A stretch of DNA of 6,446 nucleotides from Labilibaculum sp. (GTDB lineage: Bacteria; Bacteroidota; Bacteroidia; Bacteroidales; Marinifilaceae): the NCBI GenBank assembly GCA_016743925.1, contig JADGFH010000346.1, positions 1-6,446 on the forward strand. Direction: 5' to 3'. Shown one piece after another: positions 1 to 6,171 of this stretch. Positions within the stretch are counted from its first letter, which is position 1. Every line of letters begins with the position of its first letter. The position numbers were made by a program, and so were the translations under genes. The notes under the pieces were generated by a model. That model saw only the letters and a program-made list of their open reading frames with translations. It was not told where the DNA came from and did not search any database.

Positions 1-1
1 G

Positions 2-610
2 TTAAGTGGAGAAAATAAATTTGATGCGATAATTGCAACAGGAAGTAATAACTCTGCTCGATATTTTGAGGCTTATTTCAAAAAATACCAGCATATCATT
101 CGTCGAAATAGAAACTCTATTTCCATCCTAACTGGAAAAGAATCAAAAGCGGAATTAAAAGCATTGGGAAATGATATTTTTCTATATTTTGGTTTGGGAT
201 GCAGAAATGTTTCAAAATTATATGTACCAGTTGGTTATGACTTTACCAAACTTCTTGACACATGGCAAGGCTATTCCTATGTAGCCAATCATAACAAATA
301 TGCAAACAATTGCGATTATCAGCGCTCCTTGCTTTTAATGAATAGAATTGAGCATTTTGATAATGGATTCTTACTTTTAACCGAAAATCAATCTATCGCA
401 TCTCCAATTGGAGTTGTGAACTATGAATTTTATTCCGAAATTAATAGTCTGAAAGAGTCATTAAAATTGAATTCAGATCTTATTCAATGTATTGTAAGTA
501 ATGAATTTGACAATTCGATTCCATATGGAAAAGCACAAAAACCTGAGTTATGGGATTATGCCGATAATGTCGACACCATGGCATTTTTAACAAAATTAAA
601 ATCAAATTAA
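2..610 (+). CDS. Acyl-CoA reductase, LuxC family (5' end outside window)
   Basis: The reading frame is open from base 2 to a TAA at 608-610, giving 202 visible residues of a protein whose start lies to the left. The ATG-free stretch before base 164 belongs to the same protein: it reads FDAIIATGSNNSARYFE, then HIIRRNRNS and LTGKES, all hallmarks of the LuxC/aldehyde-dehydrogenase-like fold. The motif GLGCRNVSKLYVP follows, with the presumed nucleophile Cys encoded at 200-202. LuxC-type enzymes reduce acyl-CoA or acyl thioesters to aldehydes with NADPH through a cysteine thioester. No lux operon is visible, so a role in light emission is not implied. Bacteroidota commonly carry a stand-alone copy, as I recall often near a ferredoxin and serine biosynthesis genes, and its physiological substrate is unclear. 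The next gene starts four bases after the stop, so the two are probably cotranscribed. The family call is firm; the substrate is unknown. Confidence 0.9.
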   Translation, partial: LSGENKFDAIIATGSNNSARYFEAYFKKYQHIIRRNRNSISILTGKESKAELKALGNDIFLYFGLGCRNVSKLYVPVGYDFTKLLDTWQGYSYVANHNKYANNCDYQRSLLLMNRIEHFDNGFLLLTENQSIASPIGVVNYEFYSEINSLKESLKLNSDLIQCIVSNEFDNSIPYGKAQKPELWDYADNVDTMAFLTKLKSN

Positions 611-614
611 CAAG

Positions 615-1193
615 ATGATATATAAATTTAGAATCACCTCTTCAGAAGTAGACGGATTTGTGAGAGAAATAGAGATCAATCACGAGCAAACTTATTTAGA
701 ATTTCATAATAAAATTCAAGAGTCAATAGGGTATGACAATACTCAAATGACATCCTTTTATCAAATTACCTCGGCAGGTGAACGTGGATTAGAGATTGCT
801 CTTTTTGAGATGAATACAGAAGAAGATGACAACTTGAACATTGTTCCTATGGATGTTTCCATGATGCGTGAATTTGTTTCTTCGGAAAGACCTGAATTAG
901 TTTATGTTTTTGACTTTTTCTCTGATCGATATTTCAATATTGAACTAATCGAAAAAGGAATATCTAAATCAAAGGCAAAATACCCAAAGTGTTCTGTTTC
1001 TAAAGGAGATGCTCCAGAGCAAATAAAAATGGATGCAGAAAACTTCGAAGATTTAGGATTAGATCTTGGTGAACTTGATACAGATCCAAAAAAGGAGAAA
1101 ACAGCTGATGATTATTTGGCTGATTTTGATGATGATAATCTTAATGACGGACCTGAATTTGAGAGTTTGGATGATTATGAAGACATCCTTTAA
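615..1193 (+). CDS. pRiA4b ORF-3-like / IS1096 passenger TnpR-type protein with acidic tail
   Basis: This 192-residue protein starts with ATG four bases after the acyl-CoA reductase stop and ends at TAA 1191-1193. Residues about 1-130 resemble the plasmid pRiA4b ORF-3 domain (the 'IS1096 element passenger TnpR' family). It opens with an MIYKFRI strand, has the central ELVYVFDFFSDRYFNIELIEK segment (about 94-114), and then YPKCSVSKGDAPEQ (123-136), which sits where canonical members have a P-x-C-x-G...PPED-x-GG signature. Here the PPEDxGG part is eroded. Residues 139-192 are extremely acidic, with 22 Asp/Glu against 3 Lys and no Arg, and are probably disordered. There is no signal peptide or membrane segment. 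Despite the family name, nothing here supports a resolvase or transposition role. Molecular function is unknown. Its place between an acyl-CoA reductase and miaA fits a stable chromosomal gene rather than an element passenger. Confidence 0.75.
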   Translation: MIYKFRITSSEVDGFVREIEINHEQTYLEFHNKIQESIGYDNTQMTSFYQITSAGERGLEIALFEMNTEEDDNLNIVPMDVSMMREFVSSERPELVYVFDFFSDRYFNIELIEKGISKSKAKYPKCSVSKGDAPEQIKMDAENFEDLGLDLGELDTDPKKEKTADDYLADFDDDNLNDGPEFESLDDYEDIL

Positions 1194-1208
1194 TAAATAA
1201 CAATTGAT

Positions 1209-1239
1209 AATGAGTAATGTTGTAAAATCATTACTCATT
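1209..1239 (+). terminator. Perfect 11-bp inverted repeat, possible terminator or attenuator
   Basis: The arms AATGAGTAATG (1209-1219) and CATTACTCATT (1229-1239) are exact reverse complements around a 9-base loop. The right arm is followed by TTTAATTT, an interrupted T tract. It begins 15 bases after the stop of the pRiA4b-like gene and ends 28 bases before the miaA ATG. The position and tail fit a weak intrinsic terminator for the upstream pair of genes, but the stem is AT-rich and the T run is broken. It could also be an RNA hairpin in the miaA leader. A TTG at 1220-1222 and a TA-rich TAATTTAC at 1241-1248 loosely resemble Bacteroidota -33/-7 elements, too weakly to call a promoter. Confidence 0.4.
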
Positions 1240-1267
1240 TTAATTTACAACAGATCGCTCTGCCCTC

Positions 1268-2167
1268 ATGTCTAAAACGCTCATCGTAATTCTTGGTCCT
1301 ACAGGAGTTGGTAAAACTGATTTAAGTATCAATATAGCCAATCATTTTAAGACAGTAATCTCATCATCAGATAGCCGACAGGTTTATCGAGAAATGAGTA
1401 TTGGGACTGCTGTGCCTGAAAAGGAGCAGTTGGAGGCCGTAAAACACCATTTTATTCACACCCATTCAATTCATGATTATTTTAGCTCTTGGGAATGTGA
1501 AAAGCAAACGATAGAACTGCTTTCGGAACTTTACAAAGATAAAAATGAGGTATTACTAGTTGGTGGTAGCATGATGTATATCGACGCGGTTTGCAACGGA
1601 ATTGATGAAATACCAACTATCGATCCAGACTTGCGCAATGAAATTGTTGAGCGTTCTAAAAATGAAGGAATTGAATCCTTACGTATGCAATTAAAACAAC
1701 TCGATCCAGTATTTTACAATCAAGTTGATTTAAAAAATACAAAAAGAGTGATTCATGCGCTTGAGATTTGTTTGATGACAGGAAAAGCCTACTCCGAATT
1801 GAGAACAAACACTCGAAAAAAGAGAGATTTCAACATCATTAAAATCGGTTTAAATAGAGACAGAGCAGAATTATATGCTCGAATCAATACAAGAGTTGAT
1901 CAAATGATTGAAGAAGGACTTATTGAAGAAGCTAAAGCAATCTTTGAATTCCGACATTACAATTCTTTAAATACAGTTGGATACAAGGAATTATTTGAAT
2001 ATTTCGACGGAAATATCAGTTTAGAAAAGGCTATTGAATTGATCAAACGTAATTCGAGAAGATATGCCAAGCGTCAACTTTCTTGGTTTAGAAGGGACGA
2101 AGAAATTGAATGGTTTCATCCAAATCAAGAAAAAGAAGTATTAGCATATTTAAACAATAAAATTTGA
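1268..2167 (+). CDS. miaA: tRNA dimethylallyltransferase MiaA
   Basis: This 299-residue protein, about the usual length, transfers a dimethylallyl group from DMAPP to N6 of A37 in tRNAs reading UNN codons; it is cytosolic. Visible family landmarks are the P-loop GPTGVGKT (10-17), the substrate segment SSDSRQVYREMSIGTA (33-48, with Asp35 as the expected catalytic residue), HHFIHTHSI (60-68), VGGSMMYI (98-105), the tRNA-binding NTVGYKE (235-241), and RRYAKRQLSWFR (264-275) near the C terminus. No residue I would expect to be essential is missing. I chose ATG 1268 because MiaA normally begins only a few residues before the P-loop strand. An in-frame ATG at 1211 would add 19 residues encoded through the inverted repeat and is less likely. 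Neither start has a clear Shine-Dalgarno, as is usual in this phylum. The gene ends 49 bases from the end of the convergent regulator. Confidence 0.97.
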   Translation: MSKTLIVILGPTGVGKTDLSINIANHFKTVISSSDSRQVYREMSIGTAVPEKEQLEAVKHHFIHTHSIHDYFSSWECEKQTIELLSELYKDKNEVLLVGGSMMYIDAVCNGIDEIPTIDPDLRNEIVERSKNEGIESLRMQLKQLDPVFYNQVDLKNTKRVIHALEICLMTGKAYSELRTNTRKKRDFNIIKIGLNRDRAELYARINTRVDQMIEEGLIEEAKAIFEFRHYNSLNTVGYKELFEYFDGNISLEKAIELIKRNSRRYAKRQLSWFRRDEEIEWFHPNQEKEVLAYLNNKI

Positions 2168-2216
2168 TGAAAGAAAAACTCAGAATAGGCACAAACATCT
2201 CTCCTCCAATTCTTTT

Positions 2217-2978
2217 TCAAACGATTTTATTAATTGTAGCCACATAAACGGCTTCCATTGCGCTTTTTACATTTAACTTCTTCACGATATTCCTTTTATG
2301 AAATTTTATTGTTTCTTCTGAAATAAAAAGTTTTTGCGACATCTCAGATCCAGTTTTTCCCTGAATCATCAAAAGTAGAACATCTTTTTCCCTCTTTGAT
2401 AAATGTTTTATTTTGGCAGGCTTAAACTGTTTTCGAATAAAATCATAATCGTAGCGTTCACCTTTATCATGAAGCATGATAAATATATTACCTGGTTTTT
2501 CAGCAACTGATAAAGACACCAAACAAAGAGCAAACCAAATATTACCTGTTTCAGTTAAAATTAATGGTGTTAGCTTCTGGTTTATTAATATTTCATTCCC
2601 CGTTTCTTTTCTTTTTAATCTAAAATCGTAAGAAATAGTTGCTTTATCTCTATCCTCAACCCGAAGATTATAGAAAAATTCAAAGCCCTTCTCATTCAAT
2701 TCTAATAACATCTCTAAATCAGTAGGAGGAACCGTTTTTCCATAAAACTCATAGCCCATTTTTAAAACTTCTTCCTGTTCATAACCAGATAAAAATAATG
2801 GATCGTCAGAAACATACAGAAACTCCTGTTTGTTGTAATCTATAATATAAAAACCCAAATTTATTAATTTGGAAACTGCTTTAAGAGCTAGTACATATAG
2901 TTTTATCAATTTATAATTATCCTCACCTAAATAACCATCTTTTTTAATTGGATTAAAAAATTGTTCAATAGTTCCCAT
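2217..2978 (-). CDS. PAS-domain LuxR-type transcriptional regulator
   Basis: This 253-residue protein has two parts. Residues about 40-160 look like a PAS-type sensor fold (GFYIIDYNKQEFLYVSDDP, then GYEQEEVLKMGYEFYGKTVPPTD), an arrangement common in Bacteroidota regulators. Residues about 192-250 form a GerE/LuxR helix-turn-helix: LSKREKDVLLLMIQGKTGSE, then SEETIKFHKRNIVKKL carrying the recognition helix, then a closing helix. There is no receiver-domain phosphorylation site, membrane segment or histidine kinase part, so it is probably a one-component cytoplasmic regulator responding to an unknown cue. The start is secure: an in-frame TGA lies only eight codons before ATG 2978 with no other ATG between. 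A perfect palindrome about 45 bases upstream is a candidate autoregulatory site. It converges on miaA and lies downstream of, but far from, the glycosyltransferase operon on the same strand. Target genes are unknown. Confidence 0.9.
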   Translation of the reverse strand: MGTIEQFFNPIKKDGYLGEDNYKLIKLYVLALKAVSKLINLGFYIIDYNKQEFLYVSDDPLFLSGYEQEEVLKMGYEFYGKTVPPTDLEMLLELNEKGFEFFYNLRVEDRDKATISYDFRLKRKETGNEILINQKLTPLILTETGNIWFALCLVSLSVAEKPGNIFIMLHDKGERYDYDFIRKQFKPAKIKHLSKREKDVLLLMIQGKTGSEMSQKLFISEETIKFHKRNIVKKLNVKSAMEAVYVATINKIV

Positions 2979-3022
2979 TTTCTTTGACTTATAGTTATAT
3001 CAGTAACGCTTTCTTTAAAATA

Positions 3023-3042
3023 AACTACCCTTTTGGGTAGTT
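3023..3042. promoter_or_regulatory. 8+8 palindrome upstream of the LuxR-type gene, candidate operator
   Basis: AACTACCC (3023-3030), a TTTT spacer and GGGTAGTT (3035-3042) form a perfect dyad. Its inner edge is 44 bases before the ATG of the minus-strand LuxR-type regulator, where a dimeric HTH protein could control its own promoter. The GC-rich core stands out from the AT-rich surroundings. On the minus strand it is followed by TTTATTTTAAAG, so a weak terminator for transcripts arriving from the right is an alternative. Operator function is inference. Confidence 0.45.
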
Positions 3043-3396
3043 GTAATATCCTCATTTCAGCATTACTTTTGAATGTAGTCCTTTTCAAATTATAAAATAG
3101 AAAATACTTTCCTAATAGGAATCATTTTTAAAATGATCACCTTTTCTATTCAAGTATTTTTGAAGAGGTTTTAGTTGGAATATGTAGTTTACAGGAACGA
3201 TCTTTCGGTGTGAAATCTTTATTTCATTTTACCAATTGGTCGTTCCAGTTGTATCAACTTATTTTCAACAACTCTAATCTATTCCAGAAATAGATTCAAT
3301 ATCCGAGTCAACAATAAATCTCAATAGCTATCCAAATATAGAATTAACCTACAATTTCTAATCTAACAAATGAAAGTGTATTATTTATCACAAATT
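3043..3396. other. Gene-free stretch rich in inverted repeats
   Basis: No plausible coding frame lies here; the longest ATG-led frames inside it are a dozen or so codons. It does hold several dyads. TTCCTA-A-TAGGAA lies at 3109-3121. ATCATTTT-T-AAAATGAT at 3121-3137 adjoins it. ACCTTTTC/GAAGAGGT at 3139-3146/3162-3169 has one G-T pair. A larger nested hairpin spans 3194-3246. AGTTG-TAT-CAACT is at 3247-3259, and AATCTATT/AATAGATT at 3276-3296. A TATATTTG on the minus strand (3333-3340) matches the Bacteroidota -7 consensus TAnnTTTG, but I find no well-placed -33 element. This stretch may hold the end of the glycosyltransferase transcript, the leader of the regulator, or a small RNA. I could not recognise a known RNA family. 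Confidence 0.6.
3194..3246. repeat. 53-base nested hairpin
   Basis: The outer arms GGAACGATC (3194-3202) and GGTCGTTCC (3238-3246) pair along nine positions with one T-G. A 4x4 internal loop follows, then GGT/ACC (3207-3209/3231-3233), then a perfect inner hairpin TGAAAT-CTTT-ATTTCA (3211-3226). The right part also contains the exact palindrome ACCAATTGGT (3231-3240). Neither strand has a T run directly after the stem, so a simple intrinsic terminator is not favoured. It could be a structured RNA, a protein binding site, or a small repeat element copied elsewhere in the genome. Confidence 0.45.
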
Positions 3397-4410
3397 CTAC
3401 AACTCATAAAACCCCTTATCAAACACTCCAAATTCATCTTTGCCCAACACTTTGTGTTTCCAGATAGCATCCATAAAACCAATTCCATAGGCAAACAGCT
3501 GAACAAAACTAGCTAGCAAGGCTAAAAAACCAACTTTAAAAGATTTGCTTTTGCTAATGGCATCAGCCAAAACAAGAACTGTGTAAAGCAATATTGGAAA
3601 TGCAAATATTTGATGTACTGAAGCTCCTAAAATCAAAGCTCCCAAGGTTCCTATTGTAAATAAGGATGGAAATAAAAAGAAAATTTTAAAGGTTTCTGGA
3701 TAATGTTTCGAAATGATATAGCGTGTTTTTCCGAAACCAAAAACCTGCTTGTAGAATTTTTTGAAGGAAACTCTACGTTTGTGAAACACATAAGCATCTT
3801 GAATCAATCGAGTTTTAAACCCGCGTTTAATCACCTCAATGGCAAAAACCATATCTTCACCTGGGTGCATTGTAGTTACCGGAAATCCTCCTGTATTCTC
3901 ATATACTGCTTTTGAAAAGCCCAAATTAAAACTACGTGGATGGAATTTATGCACTTGTTTCTTCCCTCCTCGGATTCCTCCAGTTGTAAAAAAAGAGGTC
4001 ATTGCATAAGATACGGCCTTTTGGAAATTGGAAAAATCGTCCATTGCTCCATCTGGGCCACCATAACAATCAACAAAATTATTCGTTAATTCGTTGTGAA
4101 TGGTTTCCATATAATGAGCTGGAAGTATGCAATCAGAATCGAAAAATAAAAAGTAATTTCCTTTTGCTCTGGCTAATCCGTAATTACGTGCAATACTAGG
4201 TCCTTCATTCTCTTTATAAAAATAAGATATTAAAAATTGATCTCGATAAGCATTGCACAGCTCTTCGCTCTTCATAGTCGATCCGTCTTCGACTACAACC
4301 AATTCAAAATCGGTAAAAGTTTGTGCACTTAAACTATCAAGCAATTCTTTCATTTCATCCGGTCGGTTGTAAACTGGGATGATAACGGATAGCTTAATTT
4401 CCTCTTTCAT
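3397..4410 (-). CDS. Family 2 glycosyltransferase with C-terminal membrane segments
   Basis: This 337-residue protein is predicted to transfer a sugar from a nucleotide-sugar donor with inversion, working at the inner face of the cytoplasmic membrane. The GT-A fold starts at once: LSVIIPVYNRPDEMKELLDS (7-26), VVVEDGST (38-45), NEGPSIARNYGLARAKG (68-84), then the metal-binding DSD (91-93) in FLFFDSDCILP. A later GED (184-186) is the likely catalytic-base region, and HKRR (210-213) follows as in many GT2 enzymes. Hydrophobic stretches at about 242-265, 268-285 and 292-312 suggest a C-terminal membrane anchor. The ATG lies two bases after the methyltransferase stop, so translation is probably coupled, and it is the last gene of the minus-strand operon. 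Donor and acceptor cannot be told from sequence. The family call is firm, the specificity open. Confidence 0.93.
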   Translation of the reverse strand: MKEEIKLSVIIPVYNRPDEMKELLDSLSAQTFTDFELVVVEDGSTMKSEELCNAYRDQFLISYFYKENEGPSIARNYGLARAKGNYFLFFDSDCILPAHYMETIHNELTNNFVDCYGGPDGAMDDFSNFQKAVSYAMTSFFTTGGIRGGKKQVHKFHPRSFNLGFSKAVYENTGGFPVTTMHPGEDMVFAIEVIKRGFKTRLIQDAYVFHKRRVSFKKFYKQVFGFGKTRYIISKHYPETFKIFFLFPSLFTIGTLGALILGASVHQIFAFPILLYTVLVLADAISKSKSFKVGFLALLASFVQLFAYGIGFMDAIWKHKVLGKDEFGVFDKGFYEL

Positions 4411-4412
4411 TC

Positions 4413-5189
4413 TTATTTTTTTTGATTGAAATAAAAGATCTCATTCATAGGTAAGCGGTAATATTCTGCTAATTCTAAAGATAATTCTTTGGCATATTGT
4501 ATTGGCGTAACGTCAAATCCAACATCCGAAAGTCGATCTACATAATCCAATCCGTACAAACGTACATGATCTTTTTGTCGGTATAATCTTTCTCGCTCTT
4601 TAGGATCAGTAACATTGGAATCTTCCATTGTTTTAGAATTATTCGTATCCATAGGAACTTGTAAAATCGCAAATCCATTTGGCTTTAAAACACGATAGAT
4701 CTCACTCATTGCTTTATGATCACTGGTAACATGTTCTAATACATGATTACAAATAAGCACATCATACGATTCATCTGCAAATGGAATTTTCTGTACATCG
4801 AAATGCACATCTGCAATTGGCGATTCTAAATCGGCCGTTGTATAATCTAAATTAGATAATTTTTTAAATCTTTTATAAAAACATTGTTCTGGTGCTATAT
4901 GCAATACTTTTAATTCCTTAGAAAAGAATTCTGTCTTCTCTTTTAGGTACAACCACATTAATCGATGACGCTCTAAAGAAAGACACTTAGGACAAAGCGC
5001 ATTGTCGCGACCCGTCTCTTTTGTATAGCCATAAGGAAGGAATTTTCTGAATTTCCCTTCACAAACCGGACATTTTACCTTATTCCCAATTAGGAATACA
5101 GCAACAATTCGGTTAATAAATAAACTCATCCGAATCAAAACAGGACGAGAAAAAATTTGTAAAAGAATTCTTATTAAACTTTTGATCAT
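4413..5189 (-). CDS. SAM-dependent methyltransferase with N-terminal zinc ribbon
   Basis: This 258-residue class I methyltransferase has three visible parts. Residues 1-35 are a hydrophobic and basic amphipathic segment that may hold the protein on the membrane. Residues 40-69 carry two CxxC pairs (C40/C43 and C66/C69), a probable zinc ribbon, with the second in NALCPKCLSLERHR. The Rossmann-like catalytic part follows: VLHIAPE (95-101) at motif I, replacing the usual GxGxG as is seen in this subfamily, then TADLES (118-123), YDVLICNHVLEHV (142-154), and EIYRVLKPNGFAILQVP (163-179). The LEHV and VLKPNG motifs are typical of Methyltransf_11. It sits between two glycosyltransferases, 19 bases after one and 2 before the other, so the likely substrate is a sugar, lipid-linked glycan or isoprenoid-type carrier; that is inference from context only. 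No strong ribosome binding site precedes the ATG. Confidence 0.9.
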   Translation of the reverse strand: MIKSLIRILLQIFSRPVLIRMSLFINRIVAVFLIGNKVKCPVCEGKFRKFLPYGYTKETGRDNALCPKCLSLERHRLMWLYLKEKTEFFSKELKVLHIAPEQCFYKRFKKLSNLDYTTADLESPIADVHFDVQKIPFADESYDVLICNHVLEHVTSDHKAMSEIYRVLKPNGFAILQVPMDTNNSKTMEDSNVTDPKERERLYRQKDHVRLYGLDYVDRLSDVGFDVTPIQYAKELSLELAEYYRLPMNEIFYFNQKK

Positions 5190-5208
5190 GAGAAATGGTA
5201 TACTGTTA

Positions 5209-6156
5209 TCAGATTTCTTTTTCTATTTGATATGTATTTCGCTCAGAAGAACTTCGGCTCACCAATTCAGCTATAAATCCGGTCAGGAATAATTGTGTAC
5301 CTATTACCATTGTTGCCAAAGCAATATAAAAATAAGGACTATCGGTCACCAAAGGTGCCATCTCGCCCTTACTCATGCTGTAAATCTTTTGGAACCCGAT
5401 CCAAGCAGAAGCAAAGAATCCTACAAAAAACATTAAGGTTCCCAACAGTCCGAAAAAGTGCATTGGCTTTTTACCAAACTTACTTATAAAGGTAATGGAT
5501 AGTAAATCCAGAAATCCATTAATAAATCGGCTTAAGCCAAATTTAGTAACGCCATACTTTCGTTCTTGATGCTGAACTACTTTCTCTGTGATTTTAACAA
5601 AACCGGCCTCTTTAGCTAAAATTGGGATGTATCGATGCATTTCTCCATATACCTCAACACTCTTTACTACCTTATTTTTATATGCCTTTAAACCGCAATT
5701 AAAATCGTGCAATTTAATGCCAGACATAGCTCTTGCTGTTCTATTGAAAAATTTACTTGGTATTGTTTTTGAAATTGGATCGTAACGCTTCTGTTTCCAT
5801 CCAGAAACCAAATCAAATCCACCTTCTTTTATCATTCTATACAGTTCAGGAATCTCATCTGGAGAATCCTGAAGGTCAGCATCCATTGTAATAACTACAT
5901 CACCATTAACAATTTCAAAACCGCTAAAGAGAGCAGCAGATTTTCCATAGTTTCGACGAAATTTAATTCCTCGAACCGTAGAATATTTAGTTCGTAGTTG
6001 TTCAATCACTTCCCATGAGGTATCATTACTTCCATCATCAACCAATACAACTTCATAACTAAAATCATTCTTTTGCATTACACGGTCAATCCAGGCAATC
6101 AATTCTGGAAGGGATTCTTCCTCATTAAACAAAGGTACTACAACTGAGATATCCAT
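5209..6156 (-). CDS. DPM1/GtrB-like membrane glycosyltransferase (GT2)
   Basis: This 315-residue protein belongs to the polyprenyl-phosphate sugar transferase type (DPM1, GtrB, ArnC), which loads a sugar from a nucleotide donor onto a polyprenyl phosphate at the cytoplasmic membrane. Motifs seen in order are ISVVVPLFNEEESLPELI (3-20), VDDGSNDTSWEVI (39-51), RRNYGKSAALFSGF (67-80), the metal-binding DADLQDSPDEIPEL (92-105), FNCGLKAYK (142-150), and QERKYGVTKFGLSRF (197-211), a segment conserved in this family. Two membrane helices follow at about 233-257 and 275-298, the usual two-helix tail. The gene begins 15 bases after the DUF4199 stop. In Bacteroidota this enzyme is often found next to DUF4199 proteins, which supports a conserved pair, but the sugar and the final glycan are not determined here. 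Confidence 0.93.
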   Translation of the reverse strand: MDISVVVPLFNEEESLPELIAWIDRVMQKNDFSYEVVLVDDGSNDTSWEVIEQLRTKYSTVRGIKFRRNYGKSAALFSGFEIVNGDVVITMDADLQDSPDEIPELYRMIKEGGFDLVSGWKQKRYDPISKTIPSKFFNRTARAMSGIKLHDFNCGLKAYKNKVVKSVEVYGEMHRYIPILAKEAGFVKITEKVVQHQERKYGVTKFGLSRFINGFLDLLSITFISKFGKKPMHFFGLLGTLMFFVGFFASAWIGFQKIYSMSKGEMAPLVTDSPYFYIALATMVIGTQLFLTGFIAELVSRSSSERNTYQIEKEI

Positions 6157-6171
6157 ATCTTGATTTTACTA

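Noticed and set aside
615..1193. Insertion sequence or transposon suggested by the 'TnpR passenger' family name
   Set aside because: There is no transposase, no terminal inverted repeat or target duplication around it, and its neighbours are housekeeping-type genes.
2168..2220. Bidirectional terminator between miaA and the convergent LuxR-type gene
   Set aside because: Only a six-base A/T-type pairing (GAAAAA with TTTTTC) separated by about 34 bases is present; it is too weak to call.
2167..2247. A 26-codon frame starting at an ATG that overlaps the miaA stop (ATGA-like overlap)
   Set aside because: It runs antisense into the 3' end of the LuxR-type gene, has no recognisable content, and the overlap with the stop can arise by chance from the TGATGA sequence.
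3043..3396. CRISPR array or tRNA gene in the gene-free stretch
   Set aside because: The dyads are all different and unevenly spaced, there are no direct repeats with spacers, and no cloverleaf or TTC loop sequence fits a tRNA.
3703..4199. Plus-strand open frames of about 65-70 codons inside the GT2 gene
   Set aside because: They are antisense to a clearly conserved glycosyltransferase and have no family resemblance, so they are frame shadows.
5295..5785. Plus-strand open frames of about 65 codons inside the DPM1-like gene
   Set aside because: They are antisense to conserved motifs of the glycosyltransferase and have no independent support.
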